Assembly (NCBI RefSeq): GCF_900186995.1
Contig: NZ_LT906463.1
Location: 62,001 to 126,000, forward strand
Origin: Haemophilus pittmaniae
GTDB lineage: Bacteria; Pseudomonadota; Gammaproteobacteria; Enterobacterales; Pasteurellaceae
DNA length: 64,000 nt
Direction: 5' to 3'
A model generated the notes under the pieces. It was not told the DNA's origin and searched no databases. It saw only the letters and a program-made list of their open reading frames with translations. How positions within the stretch are numbered: position 1 is the first letter of the stretch; each line of letters opens with the position of its first letter. Shown here piece after piece: positions 9,220-17,050 of this stretch. Made by a program: the position numbers and the translations under genes.

Positions 9220-10155
9220 TTATCCATTCCAAAAATAGCGAATGATATGGAAGAAAATCGGTGCTGAGAAACAAACAGAATCCATACGATCCAGCATGCC
9301 ACCATGTCCGTTGATCATTTTACCCCAGTCTTTTACCCCATGATCACGCTTAATGGCAGACATCACTAAACCGCCTAAAAAGCCCATGACGCAGACGATA
9401 AAACCAATTAATCCGGCTTGCCAATAAGTAAATGGTGTGATCGGAGCCATTAACATTGCGACTAAAGTCGCAGAAAGAATCCCGCCGACCGTACCGGAAA
9501 TTGTTTTTGAAGGAGAAAGACTTGGCATAATTTTGGGGCCGCCAATCAATTTCCCCCAAATATATTGCAACACATCACTAGATTGCACGGTCGCAATCAT
9601 AAAGATCAAGAGCAGCATATTGTTTTCATTAGCAAAACCATCCAAGTTAAGGAATAACAATGCCGGTACATGTGAAATACAGAAAATACAAATCATCGTC
9701 ATCCATTGGGTTTTGGCCGTACGGGCAAGAAATTGCTCGGTATTGCCACTGAGGCTGCCAACAATCGGCAATAACAAAAAGCCGTAAACCGGAATAAAGA
9801 TGGAGAACATGCCATACCACTGCATGAGTACAAAACAGTACTGAATTGGTAACAATAGATAAAAACAGGTCACCATACTGTAATAATCACAGCTCTTGCG
9901 ATAAATCACGGTCATAAATTCCCGCAATGCCATAAACGAAATCAGGAAAAATAAAATAGTTGCACCAATTCTGCCAAATAGGAACGCGATAAATAATACG
10001 CCTGTCATAACCCACCAAGCGTTGATGCGCGCAACCAAGTTAGTAATCGTGCTATTTTCCTCACCATATTTCTGGGCTAGCAGTTTGCCGATAGTGCTTG
10101 CGACAATTAACAAACCGAATACTACGGCAAAAATAAGATTGGTTTGAGTTAACAT
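9220..10155 (-). CDS. ynbB: CdsA-like phosphatidate cytidylyltransferase (YnbB type)
   Basis: A 311-residue polytopic membrane protein of the CTP-transferase family, which makes CDP-diacylglycerol from phosphatidate and CTP. About eight hydrophobic helices are visible. The C-terminal part carries SDVLQYIWGKLIGGPKIMP and SPSKTISGTVGG, matching the CdsA signature S-x-x-K-x-x-x-G-x-x-G with the preceding D-x-x-x-Y/W-x-G-K. It is the last gene of the six-gene ynb-like operon and overlaps the preceding acyltransferase by 7 bp. It is probably not the housekeeping CdsA, which normally sits with uppS and rseP. Its CDP-lipid product is the natural substrate of the operon's CDP-alcohol transferase. Confidence 0.88.
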   Translation of the reverse strand: MLTQTNLIFAVVFGLLIVASTIGKLLAQKYGEENSTITNLVARINAWWVMTGVLFIAFLFGRIGATILFFLISFMALREFMTVIYRKSCDYYSMVTCFYLLLPIQYCFVLMQWYGMFSIFIPVYGFLLLPIVGSLSGNTEQFLARTAKTQWMTMICIFCISHVPALLFLNLDGFANENNMLLLIFMIATVQSSDVLQYIWGKLIGGPKIMPSLSPSKTISGTVGGILSATLVAMLMAPITPFTYWQAGLIGFIVCVMGFLGGLVMSAIKRDHGVKDWGKMINGHGGMLDRMDSVCFSAPIFFHIIRYFWNG

Positions 10156-10808
10156 TTTTCACTCTCCTTTTTTGCATTCGGATTTAAAGCTAACAACGCA
10201 TTGCGTGTACGCTCCAGAAAAGTATGCTTTTCTTCGTTTTCTATCAATTTTAACGGTTCACCAATATGTACATCACACAATAATGGAATCGGTAGCCACT
10301 TCCCTTTCGGCAGCACTCGGCTAATGTTATCAATCCAAATTGGTACAAATTCAATATCCGGATTTTGTTGCGCGAGATGATAAATACCAGATTTAAAGGG
10401 CAATAATTGCTGGGTTTCATCAGTATTTCGAGTCCCCTCAGGGAATAAGATCAATGAATGTTCCATTAAGGCATCACTCATCGTTTGAATAGCCTGTTCA
10501 GGATGATCACTTTGACGGGAAATTAGTACACCATTAAATACCTGGCGGATAATGAAACGACGTAAACTATTTTTCTGCCAATATTCTGCAGCGGCTACCG
10601 GGCGAGTAACCATCCGCCATACTTGCGGAAGCGACACCCACACCAACATAAAATCACCGTGGCTACTATGATTGGCGTAATAAACCTTGTTCTTCGGGGA
10701 AAACTGAAACTGCTTTTCCGATTGTGGGCGAATCCCTGTGATAAAGGACACGAAAAAACATAATCCGCCATCAATCAGTCGTGCGAATAAGCGTGAGAAA
10801 AATTGCAT
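10149..10808 (-). CDS. PlsC-like lysophospholipid acyltransferase
   Basis: A 219-residue acyltransferase of the PlsC/LPLAT family, which transfers an acyl chain to a lysophospholipid or glycerol-phosphate acceptor at the inner membrane. The catalytic H-x4-D box is NHSSHGD near residue 54, and the acceptor-binding FPEGTR follows about 80 residues later. A short hydrophobic N-terminus anchors it. I chose the ATG at 10808 because AGGAG lies six bases upstream; an upstream in-frame start at 10829 has none. It is the fifth gene of the operon, between a small membrane protein and the CdsA-like gene. E. coli ynbABCD has no such gene, so it is an addition in this lineage. The housekeeping plsC is probably elsewhere. 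Confidence 0.85.
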   Translation of the reverse strand: MQFFSRLFARLIDGGLCFFVSFITGIRPQSEKQFQFSPKNKVYYANHSSHGDFMLVWVSLPQVWRMVTRPVAAAEYWQKNSLRRFIIRQVFNGVLISRQSDHPEQAIQTMSDALMEHSLILFPEGTRNTDETQQLLPFKSGIYHLAQQNPDIEFVPIWIDNISRVLPKGKWLPIPLLCDVHIGEPLKLIENEEKHTFLERTRNALLALNPNAKKESEKC

Positions 10809-10816
10809 AATTACTC

Positions 10817-11170
10817 CTAAATAAGCCACAACCCCAGCTGAGCCATAGTGGCAAAGAAAGCTTTATACCACAAGTGAATCGAGCCTTTAGCACGTTCTGT
10901 GACACTACGTGCCTTGGTCTGTTTTAGCAAGCCTAATGTAACCAAAGTACGATCAAATTCGTTGAAATTTTGACTATTGGCAAAAATACGTTGGTCGAAA
11001 TCAAGGCGAATATGCAAATAAAGCAAAGCTACCGCTAATAACAGATTGAAAACAATACAATGCTCTTTAATTAGGCTTGCTATCAACAAAACTAAATTTA
11101 GCACCGCCATATAACGTGCGGTCGCCAAAAAATGTGCGGTTGTTTTAATTGTAATTTGTTCCAGTTCCAT
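10817..11170 (-). CDS. Small membrane protein of the ynb-like operon
   Basis: A 117-residue protein of unknown function. Two adjacent hydrophobic helices are predicted (about 20-34 and 38-55) followed by a basic, mostly helical tail and a hydrophobic C-terminal end (AFFATMAQLGLWLI). No catalytic motif is present. Its start lies 26 bp inside the end of ynbD, which indicates translational coupling, and the acyltransferase follows after 8 bp. That packing argues it is a real gene working with the lipid enzymes, perhaps as a scaffold or small subunit. I cannot assign a family. Confidence 0.75.
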   Translation of the reverse strand: MELEQITIKTTAHFLATARYMAVLNLVLLIASLIKEHCIVFNLLLAVALLYLHIRLDFDQRIFANSQNFNEFDRTLVTLGLLKQTKARSVTERAKGSIHLWYKAFFATMAQLGLWLI

Positions 11171-12461
11171 TTTTTGTCTCTATATGAAATTGCTGACTTG
11201 CCAGTTCAATCCGCTCGCAAACAATGTGAGAAATTGCCATTTTCGGACGAACACGCTTAACGGTATTAATTGCTTGTTCTAGGTTTGGCTCTCTGCCGGT
11301 GGCAAGCAGCCATGTCAGCACTACCGCGACACTACGCCCATACCCCAATGCGCAAGCTACTAGCACTCGTGAGTTTTCAGCCTGCAAGCGGTCTAATTTA
11401 CGAGCAGCTTGGCAAAGTTCATTGATACTTGGCGGCACCAAATCGAGCATTAAGGCTTGTTCATAAACAGAAGGCAGTTCGCGACAAGGAAGTTCTGCAC
11501 AGCAATCCAATAGCGCATCAAACTGACGGCTTACGACAATACTGCCCACAAAAACGCCATCACAGACGACCGCACTTTTTGCCTTGCCTTGCAACCAATA
11601 CACAATATTTAATCTTGCCCCCAGTAGATAAGGCAAACATAAAGCGATACTGCCTGCCGTCAATTTTCCGTTTGACTGTTTTTGAAAAATTGCCACACCT
11701 CGCCAATAAGCCATTGCAACCAAGCCAAGCGCTATTGCAGCCCATAAGCACCAAAGCCATCCCCCACCTAAGCAAGCAAGCCCAATACAAACTATTGCGC
11801 CAAGCAAATAAAAGCGGATCAATCGATAGTGAGAAGCGGTCAGATTTTGTGAAGATTTTGCAAAAATCGGAGAAGGTTGTTTTTCCGGTAGCAACCACAA
11901 CACGCCAAAACCAGCAACAGCACCCGTAGGTAAATCTAAAAAATGATGCTGGTAGGTGGTTAAAATCGAAAGCGCAATTAGCCCAAACCATAGGCAAAGT
12001 GGTATTCGCCATTTCGGAAAATGACGCCAATAAAACGCACCAACTACAATAGTTAAAATAATGTGTAAGGAGGGGGCCTGATTATAGGGCTGGTCAAAAC
12101 CCGCTAACGACTCAAATAAAAACCCTGCAACGCCCGAAGTTTCGGGTTTCTGCCACGTTATTTGTAACGGGAAAAGCAAAAATCCCGATACGGCAATTGC
12201 CTGAGCAAGCAATAATCGAGCAACATAATGGCGTAGCTGTGTGCGATTTCGGCTCAGAAAAAAAACCAAGGCATACAGCAAATTCAACGACCAATAAGGC
12301 ACGATTGTCCATGCTACAAATGGAATATGTTGCTCCCAAGCAAACACTATTTCCGGTACATTCTCACGCAATGCGGTGAGATAGTTCGTCAAACCGTAGC
12401 TGACATAGAACAATACACCGACACCGAGCAGATACCCCAAGCGGGTTTTGTTATTTAGCAT
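11145..12461 (-). CDS. ynbD: PAP2 phosphatase fused to dual-specificity phosphatase (YnbD type)
   Basis: A 438-residue two-domain membrane phosphatase. The N-terminal half has six helices and PAP2-like residues: SLH in NQAPSLHIIL and the downstream H-x3-D of HHFLDLPTGAVAG. The C-terminal domain (about 300-438) is a dual-specificity/tyrosine phosphatase with the P-loop CALGYGRS (C370, R376), fitting C-x5-R. E. coli YnbD has the same fusion. A role removing phosphate from a phosphatidylglycerol-phosphate-like intermediate is a reasonable inference. It overlaps the upstream hydrolase gene by one base and the downstream small gene by 26 bp. Confidence 0.9.
   Translation of the reverse strand: MLNNKTRLGYLLGVGVLFYVSYGLTNYLTALRENVPEIVFAWEQHIPFVAWTIVPYWSLNLLYALVFFLSRNRTQLRHYVARLLLAQAIAVSGFLLFPLQITWQKPETSGVAGFLFESLAGFDQPYNQAPSLHIILTIVVGAFYWRHFPKWRIPLCLWFGLIALSILTTYQHHFLDLPTGAVAGFGVLWLLPEKQPSPIFAKSSQNLTASHYRLIRFYLLGAIVCIGLACLGGGWLWCLWAAIALGLVAMAYWRGVAIFQKQSNGKLTAGSIALCLPYLLGARLNIVYWLQGKAKSAVVCDGVFVGSIVVSRQFDALLDCCAELPCRELPSVYEQALMLDLVPPSINELCQAARKLDRLQAENSRVLVACALGYGRSVAVVLTWLLATGREPNLEQAINTVKRVRPKMAISHIVCERIELASQQFHIETKNGTGTNYN
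11569..11577 (-). other. DNA uptake signal core (AAGTGCGGT)
   Basis: The third perfect uptake core, minus strand, inside the ynbD-like gene. Confidence 0.6.
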
Positions 12462-14203
12462 TAAATTTTAACCGCTAGACTAACGGTAAAAATGCCATCT
12501 TCATCAATCCATTGGTGGATTTTTCTAAAACCGGCTTTTTCTACCAATTGATCCATTTCTTGCTGACTACGACGGCGCATGACCCAATTCGGGCTTCCCT
12601 CTTTGTGACTAGTTAAGCAACGGGCAATCAATTCCAATTGTGGATGCCAAGGCTGTCCGGTATAAATCAGATAGCCGCCAGTCTCAATTGCTGTCCCGAA
12701 ACCATTGAGAGAATGCATAATCAAATCATTATTGGCAAACAGTTCATGTAAGCCTGAAACGATCCCCAAGGTTGGACGAGGGGTTAATGCTTGGTAATTA
12801 GCAGGATCAAAAGCATTCACTTCATCAAAGGAAACAATCTCTTGCAAGCCTCGCTCAGCAATCAACTTACGTCCGGCAGCGACATTAATTGGGCTGTAAT
12901 CACGCAAACGCACCGAATCCGGATGATTTTCGGCAGTTAATGCATCCAACACGTAACGCCCGTGCCCAGAGGCAATATCCAATACATCAATTGGTTTCCC
13001 CGCCTCACGCAATTTAGCCATTGCTAGACTAATTGCCTTGGCGATATTCGCTTTACGTTGACGAATACCCTGCCAGCCTATGGCATTTAAATAATTTTTA
13101 TCGACCAATCGCCCAAAAGCATTCGTGCCTTGTGGCTGGTTTTGATAGACATAATCCAAAGTACTACCGGAATCGTAGCCCGTTTCTTGACCAATACGTA
13201 ATCCCTCGCTCCAACGTGAACCTAGCTTCATCAATGCACGATAACTAGCCCAAAATAATCCACGTGGTGAATAAGGTGATAGTGGCGTGGCTAATTCATC
13301 CGCCTCTACCCGACTTGGACCGGCAATATGGGCTTGAGTACAATCGATAGTTTGTAATGGCGCCTCAAAGCGTTCACGAATAAAACGTCGCATTGGCTCA
13401 AACACAAGGTGATTATTCTGTTCGCCTAAAGTATCGTGATAAAAACCCGACATCACATGGCGTTCTTTGATGTGACTGCCGAGGTGATTATAAAAATCAT
13501 GCTGTGGCTTGTGATGCACAACCCAATCGGCACCAGAAATAAAAAGTTGAATTGGCGTCGTAATCGCTTGAGCATCAGCTACCACACGTTCTGCGGCTTC
13601 ATATAAGCCCAATAAAATACGGGCGGAAATCGCGCGGGTAATCAACGGATCTTGATTAAAACTCTCTTGACGCTCCTTGTTGTGAGTGAGGTAATAGGCT
13701 TTCACATAGCTATTTACAAAGAAATTGCCCTTCACTTTAGACCATAATGCCAACCCTGGGCGTGCAAAGGGCACATAAAGCTTCACTTTGAATGCTGGAG
13801 AGGCCAGCACAGCACAACGGATTTTAGGCGCATAATCATGTAACCAAGTGGACACCAATACTGCACCCACGCTTTGTGCGATCACGCAAATATTTTCCGG
13901 AGGGATTTGATATTCCTGTTCAATATGTTGCATAAAGGCTTGAATATCAGAAACCGAAGTGCCAAAACTTGGACTATCTCCGCGCTCACCAGGGCTGTTA
14001 CCGTGCCCACGGGCATCCCATGCGAAATAGGCAAAATCATCAAAACCCAATTCGTCTGCCACAAACATCATTCTTCCTGAATGTTCATGCCCACGATGAA
14101 ATAGCACAATCGCCTTATCATTGCTCCCATCTTTGGCAGGGCGATAACGATAAAATAATTCAGTATTATCTGCCGTTTTAAAGAATTTTTGTTGTTCAGT
14201 CAT
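12461..14203 (-). CDS. ynbC: Alpha/beta hydrolase fused to SAM-dependent methyltransferase (YnbC type)
   Basis: A 580-residue fusion. Residues 1 to about 290 form an alpha/beta hydrolase of the monoacylglycerol-lipase or lysophospholipase type. The nucleophile is Ser111 in AQSVG, so the usual first Gly of G-x-S-x-G is Ala; the acid and His probably lie in SGADWVV and GFYHDTLGE. Residues about 370-580 are a class I methyltransferase with the SAM loop VLDIASGHGRYV. E. coli YnbC has the same architecture. Joined to lipid genes, the likely substrate is a phospholipid or its head group, but neither reaction is proven. It begins 2 bp after the ynbA stop and overlaps ynbD by one base. Confidence 0.9.
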   Translation of the reverse strand: MTEQQKFFKTADNTELFYRYRPAKDGSNDKAIVLFHRGHEHSGRMMFVADELGFDDFAYFAWDARGHGNSPGERGDSPSFGTSVSDIQAFMQHIEQEYQIPPENICVIAQSVGAVLVSTWLHDYAPKIRCAVLASPAFKVKLYVPFARPGLALWSKVKGNFFVNSYVKAYYLTHNKERQESFNQDPLITRAISARILLGLYEAAERVVADAQAITTPIQLFISGADWVVHHKPQHDFYNHLGSHIKERHVMSGFYHDTLGEQNNHLVFEPMRRFIRERFEAPLQTIDCTQAHIAGPSRVEADELATPLSPYSPRGLFWASYRALMKLGSRWSEGLRIGQETGYDSGSTLDYVYQNQPQGTNAFGRLVDKNYLNAIGWQGIRQRKANIAKAISLAMAKLREAGKPIDVLDIASGHGRYVLDALTAENHPDSVRLRDYSPINVAAGRKLIAERGLQEIVSFDEVNAFDPANYQALTPRPTLGIVSGLHELFANNDLIMHSLNGFGTAIETGGYLIYTGQPWHPQLELIARCLTSHKEGSPNWVMRRRSQQEMDQLVEKAGFRKIHQWIDEDGIFTVSLAVKI

Positions 14204-14205
14204 GC

Positions 14206-14817
14206 TTATTTTCCTTCTTCAGATATATCTAATCCCTGTTTCACACGGCGATAAGCGGTCAATATTAAAGCCAGATTTGCCAGCCAAAAGAGCCAGCTTA
14301 AATAGGTTGGCAATTCGCTGAAATAAGCATAGGCTAAGCCCAATGCACCGATTAAAAATGCACGGTCGCTTTTACCTAGCGGCCCATCATAGCGACGACC
14401 ATTACCATGCACTTGTCCTAATACCCCACAAAATTCCGTCATCATCGCCAAGAAAATAAATGCAATCACCGATTCAGCGGAGAACGGTGATACAAAGGCA
14501 AAGGGTAAATAAAGGGCTGCATCGGCAACCACATCGGTAATCTCATTCAAATAGCCGCCTAAGGCAGATTTTTGATTAAACTCCCTCGCTAACATACCAT
14601 CCATTGCATTCAAGGCCATGCGCAGAAATAACCAAATCGGCAACAGATAAAAAAGCTCAGAGATGGAAGCAAAAATAGTGAGAATTGCGCCTAAAATAAG
14701 CGAAAGCCCACAAGCGAAAAGCGTTACCTGATTGGCAGTAATACCGCGTTGCTCAAGGCGTTTGACTAACGGACGTAACAGGTTTTGAAAGGCAGGTTTA
14801 AGTTGGTAGATGCTCAT
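14206..14817 (-). CDS. ynbA: CDP-alcohol phosphatidyltransferase (YnbA type)
   Basis: A 203-residue membrane enzyme that swaps CMP on a CDP-lipid for an alcohol. The family motif D-x2-DG-x2-AR-x8-G-x3-D is seen as NAMDGMLAREFNQKSALGGYLNEITD with the first Asp replaced by Asn in my reading (N-x-M-D-G-M-x-A-R). About six helices are predicted. I chose the ATG at 14817 (MSIYQLK); the reading frame stays open to a TTG at 14886 but the extension looks non-coding. No strong ribosome site precedes either. It is the first gene of the lipid operon. The missing first motif Asp is worth checking, since this motif binds the metal ions. Confidence 0.85.
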   Translation of the reverse strand: MSIYQLKPAFQNLLRPLVKRLEQRGITANQVTLFACGLSLILGAILTIFASISELFYLLPIWLFLRMALNAMDGMLAREFNQKSALGGYLNEITDVVADAALYLPFAFVSPFSAESVIAFIFLAMMTEFCGVLGQVHGNGRRYDGPLGKSDRAFLIGALGLAYAYFSELPTYLSWLFWLANLALILTAYRRVKQGLDISEEGK

Positions 14818-15013
14818 AATTATGACCGTTTGGAATAAGGTGTTTCCATTATACTTAAATGCCTCAATTAAAACTATGCCACCCAAATAAACGCCATTGG
14901 CTCTTACTGTGTCAAATTGATCACCATCGCATTAGATTTAATCCTCGATGCTTATCAGCCAAATAGCCCAATTTTTGGCATCAGTTATAACAATAACCAA
15001 GCTCAAATTTTTT

Positions 15014-15027
15014 ATGATTTAGATCAC
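15014..15027. promoter_or_regulatory. FNR/CRP-like site upstream of arcA
   Basis: ATGATTTAGATCAC fits the FNR consensus TTGAT-N4-ATCAA at 8 of 10 positions. The wider TGATTTAGATCACA also resembles a CRP half-site pair. E. coli arcA is activated by FNR, which makes this placement sensible. Confidence 0.5.
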
Positions 15028-15055
15028 AAAACCACCTACAGAGCCAAATTAGCTA

Positions 15056-15084
15056 TTGTTACGGTAATGTTACAACTATAGAAT
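15056..15084 (+). promoter_or_regulatory. Candidate arcA promoter
   Basis: TTGTTA (15056-15061) and TAGAAT (15079-15084) are spaced 17 bp, matching sigma-70 elements at 4 and 5 of 6 positions. Transcription would start near 15091, placing the FNR-like site centred about 70 bp upstream. Confidence 0.5.
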
Positions 15085-15121
15085 ACCCCACTAGATTTAT
15101 GTATATTTTAAGGAGAACCCA

Positions 15122-15829
15122 ATGACGACTCCACAAGTGCTGATTGTTGAAGATGAGGCTGTGACCCGTAGTACGTTAAGGGGAATTTTTGAAGCCGAGG
15201 GATATGGCGTATTAGAAGCGGAAAACGGCGATGAGATGTATCATTTGCTGGCAGCTAATCGTGTGAATTTGGTGGTGATGGATATCAATCTCCCCGGCAA
15301 AAATGGGCTATTACTTGGCAGGGAACTACGCGAAAAAACGGCTCTACCATTGATTTTTCTAACCGGTCGCGATAATGAAGTCGATAAAATACTTGGACTA
15401 GAAATCGGTGCCGATGATTATTTAACCAAGCCATTCAATCCACGCGAATTAACAATCCGGGCTCGTAACTTATTACTACGTACCATGCAAAATGGCGAAA
15501 ACGAAACCTATAATCGGGAAAATTATCGCTTTAACGGTTGGACATTAGATCTCAACAGCCATAATTTAATTACACCGGAAGGAGTCGAATTTAAACTTCC
15601 ACGCAGTGAATTTCGCGCAATGTTGCACTTCTGTGAAAACCCGGGCAAATTGCAAACCCGTGAGGAATTATTAAAAAAAATGACCGGCCGCGAACTAAAA
15701 CCACAAGATCGTACCGTCGATGTTACTATTCGTCGAATTCGCAAACATTTTGAAGATCATCCGCACACACCGGAATTAATCGCTACGGTGCACGGCGAGG
15801 GTTATCGTTTCTGTGGGGAAATCGAATAA
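15122..15829 (+). CDS. arcA: Aerobic respiration response regulator ArcA
   Basis: ArcA is the DNA-binding half of the ArcBA two-component system, which represses respiratory genes when oxygen is low. The 235-residue protein has a receiver domain (1 to about 120) with the acidic pair E10/D11, phospho-acceptor D54 in [10 protein letters not shown] and K103 in LTKPFNP. The C-terminal OmpR-type winged helix (about 135-232) has [15 protein letters not shown]. The stretch [19 protein letters not shown] is as in E. coli ArcA. AAGGAG lies eight bases before the ATG. It is a single gene with its own terminator. ArcA-like boxes occur upstream of lctP in this window. Confidence 0.98.
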   Translation: MTTPQVLIVEDEAVTRSTLRGIFEAEGYGVLEAENGDEMYHLLAANRVNLVVMDINLPGKNGLLLGRELREKTALPLIFLTGRDNEVDKILGLEIGADDYLTKPFNPRELTIRARNLLLRTMQNGENETYNRENYRFNGWTLDLNSHNLITPEGVEFKLPRSEFRAMLHFCENPGKLQTREELLKKMTGRELKPQDRTVDVTIRRIRKHFEDHPHTPELIATVHGEGYRFCGEIE

Positions 15830-15846
15830 ACCGCTCCTTATTCATC

Positions 15847-15869
15847 GGCCGCGCAAGCGGCCTTTTTAT
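15847..15869 (+). terminator. Terminator after arcA
   Basis: The perfect stem GGCCGC-GCAA-GCGGCC is followed by TTTTTATTT, 17 bp after the arcA stop. Confidence 0.9.
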
Positions 15870-15888
15870 TTACCGACAGACTCGCATT

Positions 15889-15916
15889 TTGCCGATGACG
15901 TAAATTAGAGTAAAAT
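15889..15916 (+). promoter_or_regulatory. Candidate smpB promoter
   Basis: TTGCCG (15889-15894) and TAAAAT (15911-15916) are separated by 16 bp, about 30 bp before the smpB start. Confidence 0.4.
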
Positions 15917-15944
15917 CCTCCGAAATTTTAAATAATGGATAATT

Positions 15945-16427
15945 ATGACCAAGAAAAAAGCTAAAGTTGGCGCAAACACCATCGCATTAAACAAACGCGC
16001 GCGCCACGATTATTTTATTGAAGACGAAGTTGAAGCCGGTTTGGAGTTGCAAGGTTGGGAAGTAAAATCCATGCGCGCTGGTAAAGCTAATATCAGCGAC
16101 AGTTACATTATTTTCAAAAATGGCGAGGCTTATTTATTTGGCGCGACCATTCAGCCTTTATCTCTAGCATCCACCCATGTGGTTTGCGATCCGACCCGCA
16201 CCCGTAAACTGTTACTCAATAAACGCGAACTGGATAATCTTTTTGGTAAATCAGCACGTGATGGTTTTACCATCGTAGCGCTTTCCCTTTATTGGAAAGG
16301 CGCCTGGGCAAAAATTAAAATCGGTTTGGCGAAGGGTAAGAAACAACATGACAAACGCGAAGACATCAAAGAACGCGAATGGAAGTTGGATAAACAACGA
16401 ATTATGAAAAATGCCAATCGCGGCTAA
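15945..16427 (+). CDS. smpB: SsrA-binding protein SmpB
   Basis: SmpB binds tmRNA and brings it to stalled ribosomes for trans-translation. The 160-residue length and sequence are typical: [39 protein letters not shown] at the N-terminus forms the OB-fold core, and the C-terminal tail [17 protein letters not shown] is the basic segment that becomes helical in the ribosomal A site. No tmRNA gene (ssrA) is seen next to it in this window. It stands as a single gene between the arcA terminator and a bidirectional terminator shared with tadA. Confidence 0.98.
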   Translation: MTKKKAKVGANTIALNKRARHDYFIEDEVEAGLELQGWEVKSMRAGKANISDSYIIFKNGEAYLFGATIQPLSLASTHVVCDPTRTRKLLLNKRELDNLFGKSARDGFTIVALSLYWKGAWAKIKIGLAKGKKQHDKREDIKEREWKLDKQRIMKNANRG

Positions 16428-16439
16428 CCAGCAATAAAA

Positions 16440-16466
16440 AGAGCGCTCCAAAAGGAACGCTCTTTT
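16440..16466. terminator. Bidirectional terminator between smpB and tadA
   Basis: The stem AGAGCG-C-TCC / GGA-A-CGCTCT (16440-16463, one mismatch) has an A run on its left and a T run on its right. It can end smpB on the plus strand and the rppH-tadA operon on the minus strand. Confidence 0.8.
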
Positions 16467-16968
16467 ATTTTTGCTCTGCTAATTTAGCCTGTTTTTTTTG
16501 CTCCCGACGCTTCTGAAAAAATGCACTCAACTTTGCGCTACACTCCTCAGTCAATACACCGCCGCATACTTCTACGTTGTGATTCATTTTATAATCATCA
16601 AAAAAGTGAAAGCGTGAGCCGACTGCGCCGGTTTTATAATCTGCTGCGCCGAATACGAGGCGTTTGATGCGGCTATGTAAAATGGCACCGGCACACATGG
16701 TACAGGGTTCCAGCGTGACATACAGGGTGCAGTCTAACAGGCGATAATTGGCTATTTGGCGGGCGCCATTCCGCAATGCAACAATCTCTGCGTGGGCAGT
16801 CGGATCGTTGTGGCTAATGGATAGGTTGTAGCCTTCACCAATCACTTCTCCCTTCGCATCAACCAACACCGCTCCTACAGGAATCTCGCCCAAGGCCTCG
16901 GCTTGCTCGGCCAACGCCAGTGCTCTGCGCATCATTTGTTGATCAAATAAGCGGCTTGCTTCGTTCAA
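16465..16968 (-). CDS. tadA: tRNA-specific adenosine deaminase
   Basis: TadA deaminates the wobble adenosine of tRNA-Arg(ACG) to inosine. The zinc-binding cytidine-deaminase motifs are H59-A-E61 in PTAHAEIVAL and C89/C92 in LEPCTMCAG. The first in-frame start is TTG at 16968, giving 167 residues; the next is ATG at 16935 (residue 12). Pasteurellaceae homologues carry a similar N-terminal extension before MMR, so I favour the TTG. Its only ribosome site (TAGGGCG) lies in the end of the interspersed repeat R2. It is the last gene of the rppH-TauE-lgt-thyA-tadA cluster. Confidence 0.95.
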   Translation of the reverse strand: MNEASRLFDQQMMRRALALAEQAEALGEIPVGAVLVDAKGEVIGEGYNLSISHNDPTAHAEIVALRNGARQIANYRLLDCTLYVTLEPCTMCAGAILHSRIKRLVFGAADYKTGAVGSRFHFFDDYKMNHNVEVCGGVLTEECSAKLSAFFQKRREQKKQAKLAEQK

Positions 16969-17050
16969 AACGCCCTACCCAAAATCAAAGTTTTTGCCAA
17001 AATACACTCTAAATCATTGATTTTATTAGAGTTGATTTTAAAATCAAATT
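16967..17050 (-). repeat. Interspersed 80 bp repeat, copy R2
   Basis: This copy fills the whole gap between the thyA stop and the tadA start, in their orientation. The core TAATAAAATCAAT is exact. Its GGGCGTTTT end abuts the tadA TTG codon and may supply the ribosome site. Confidence 0.7.

Larger units (their letters stand above)
14818..15121. other. Divergent intergenic region between ynbA and arcA
   Basis: This 304 bp AT-rich gap holds the arcA promoter and probably that of the ynb operon. No open frame or RNA gene is evident. Besides the FNR-like site near arcA, a weaker FNR-like match (TTGATCACCATCGC) lies at 14917-14930, closer to the lipid operon. Confidence 0.6.

Noticed and set aside
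14818..14886. Longer YnbA starting at 14886
   Set aside because: It would need a TTG start without a ribosome site, and the added residues do not look like the family N-terminus.
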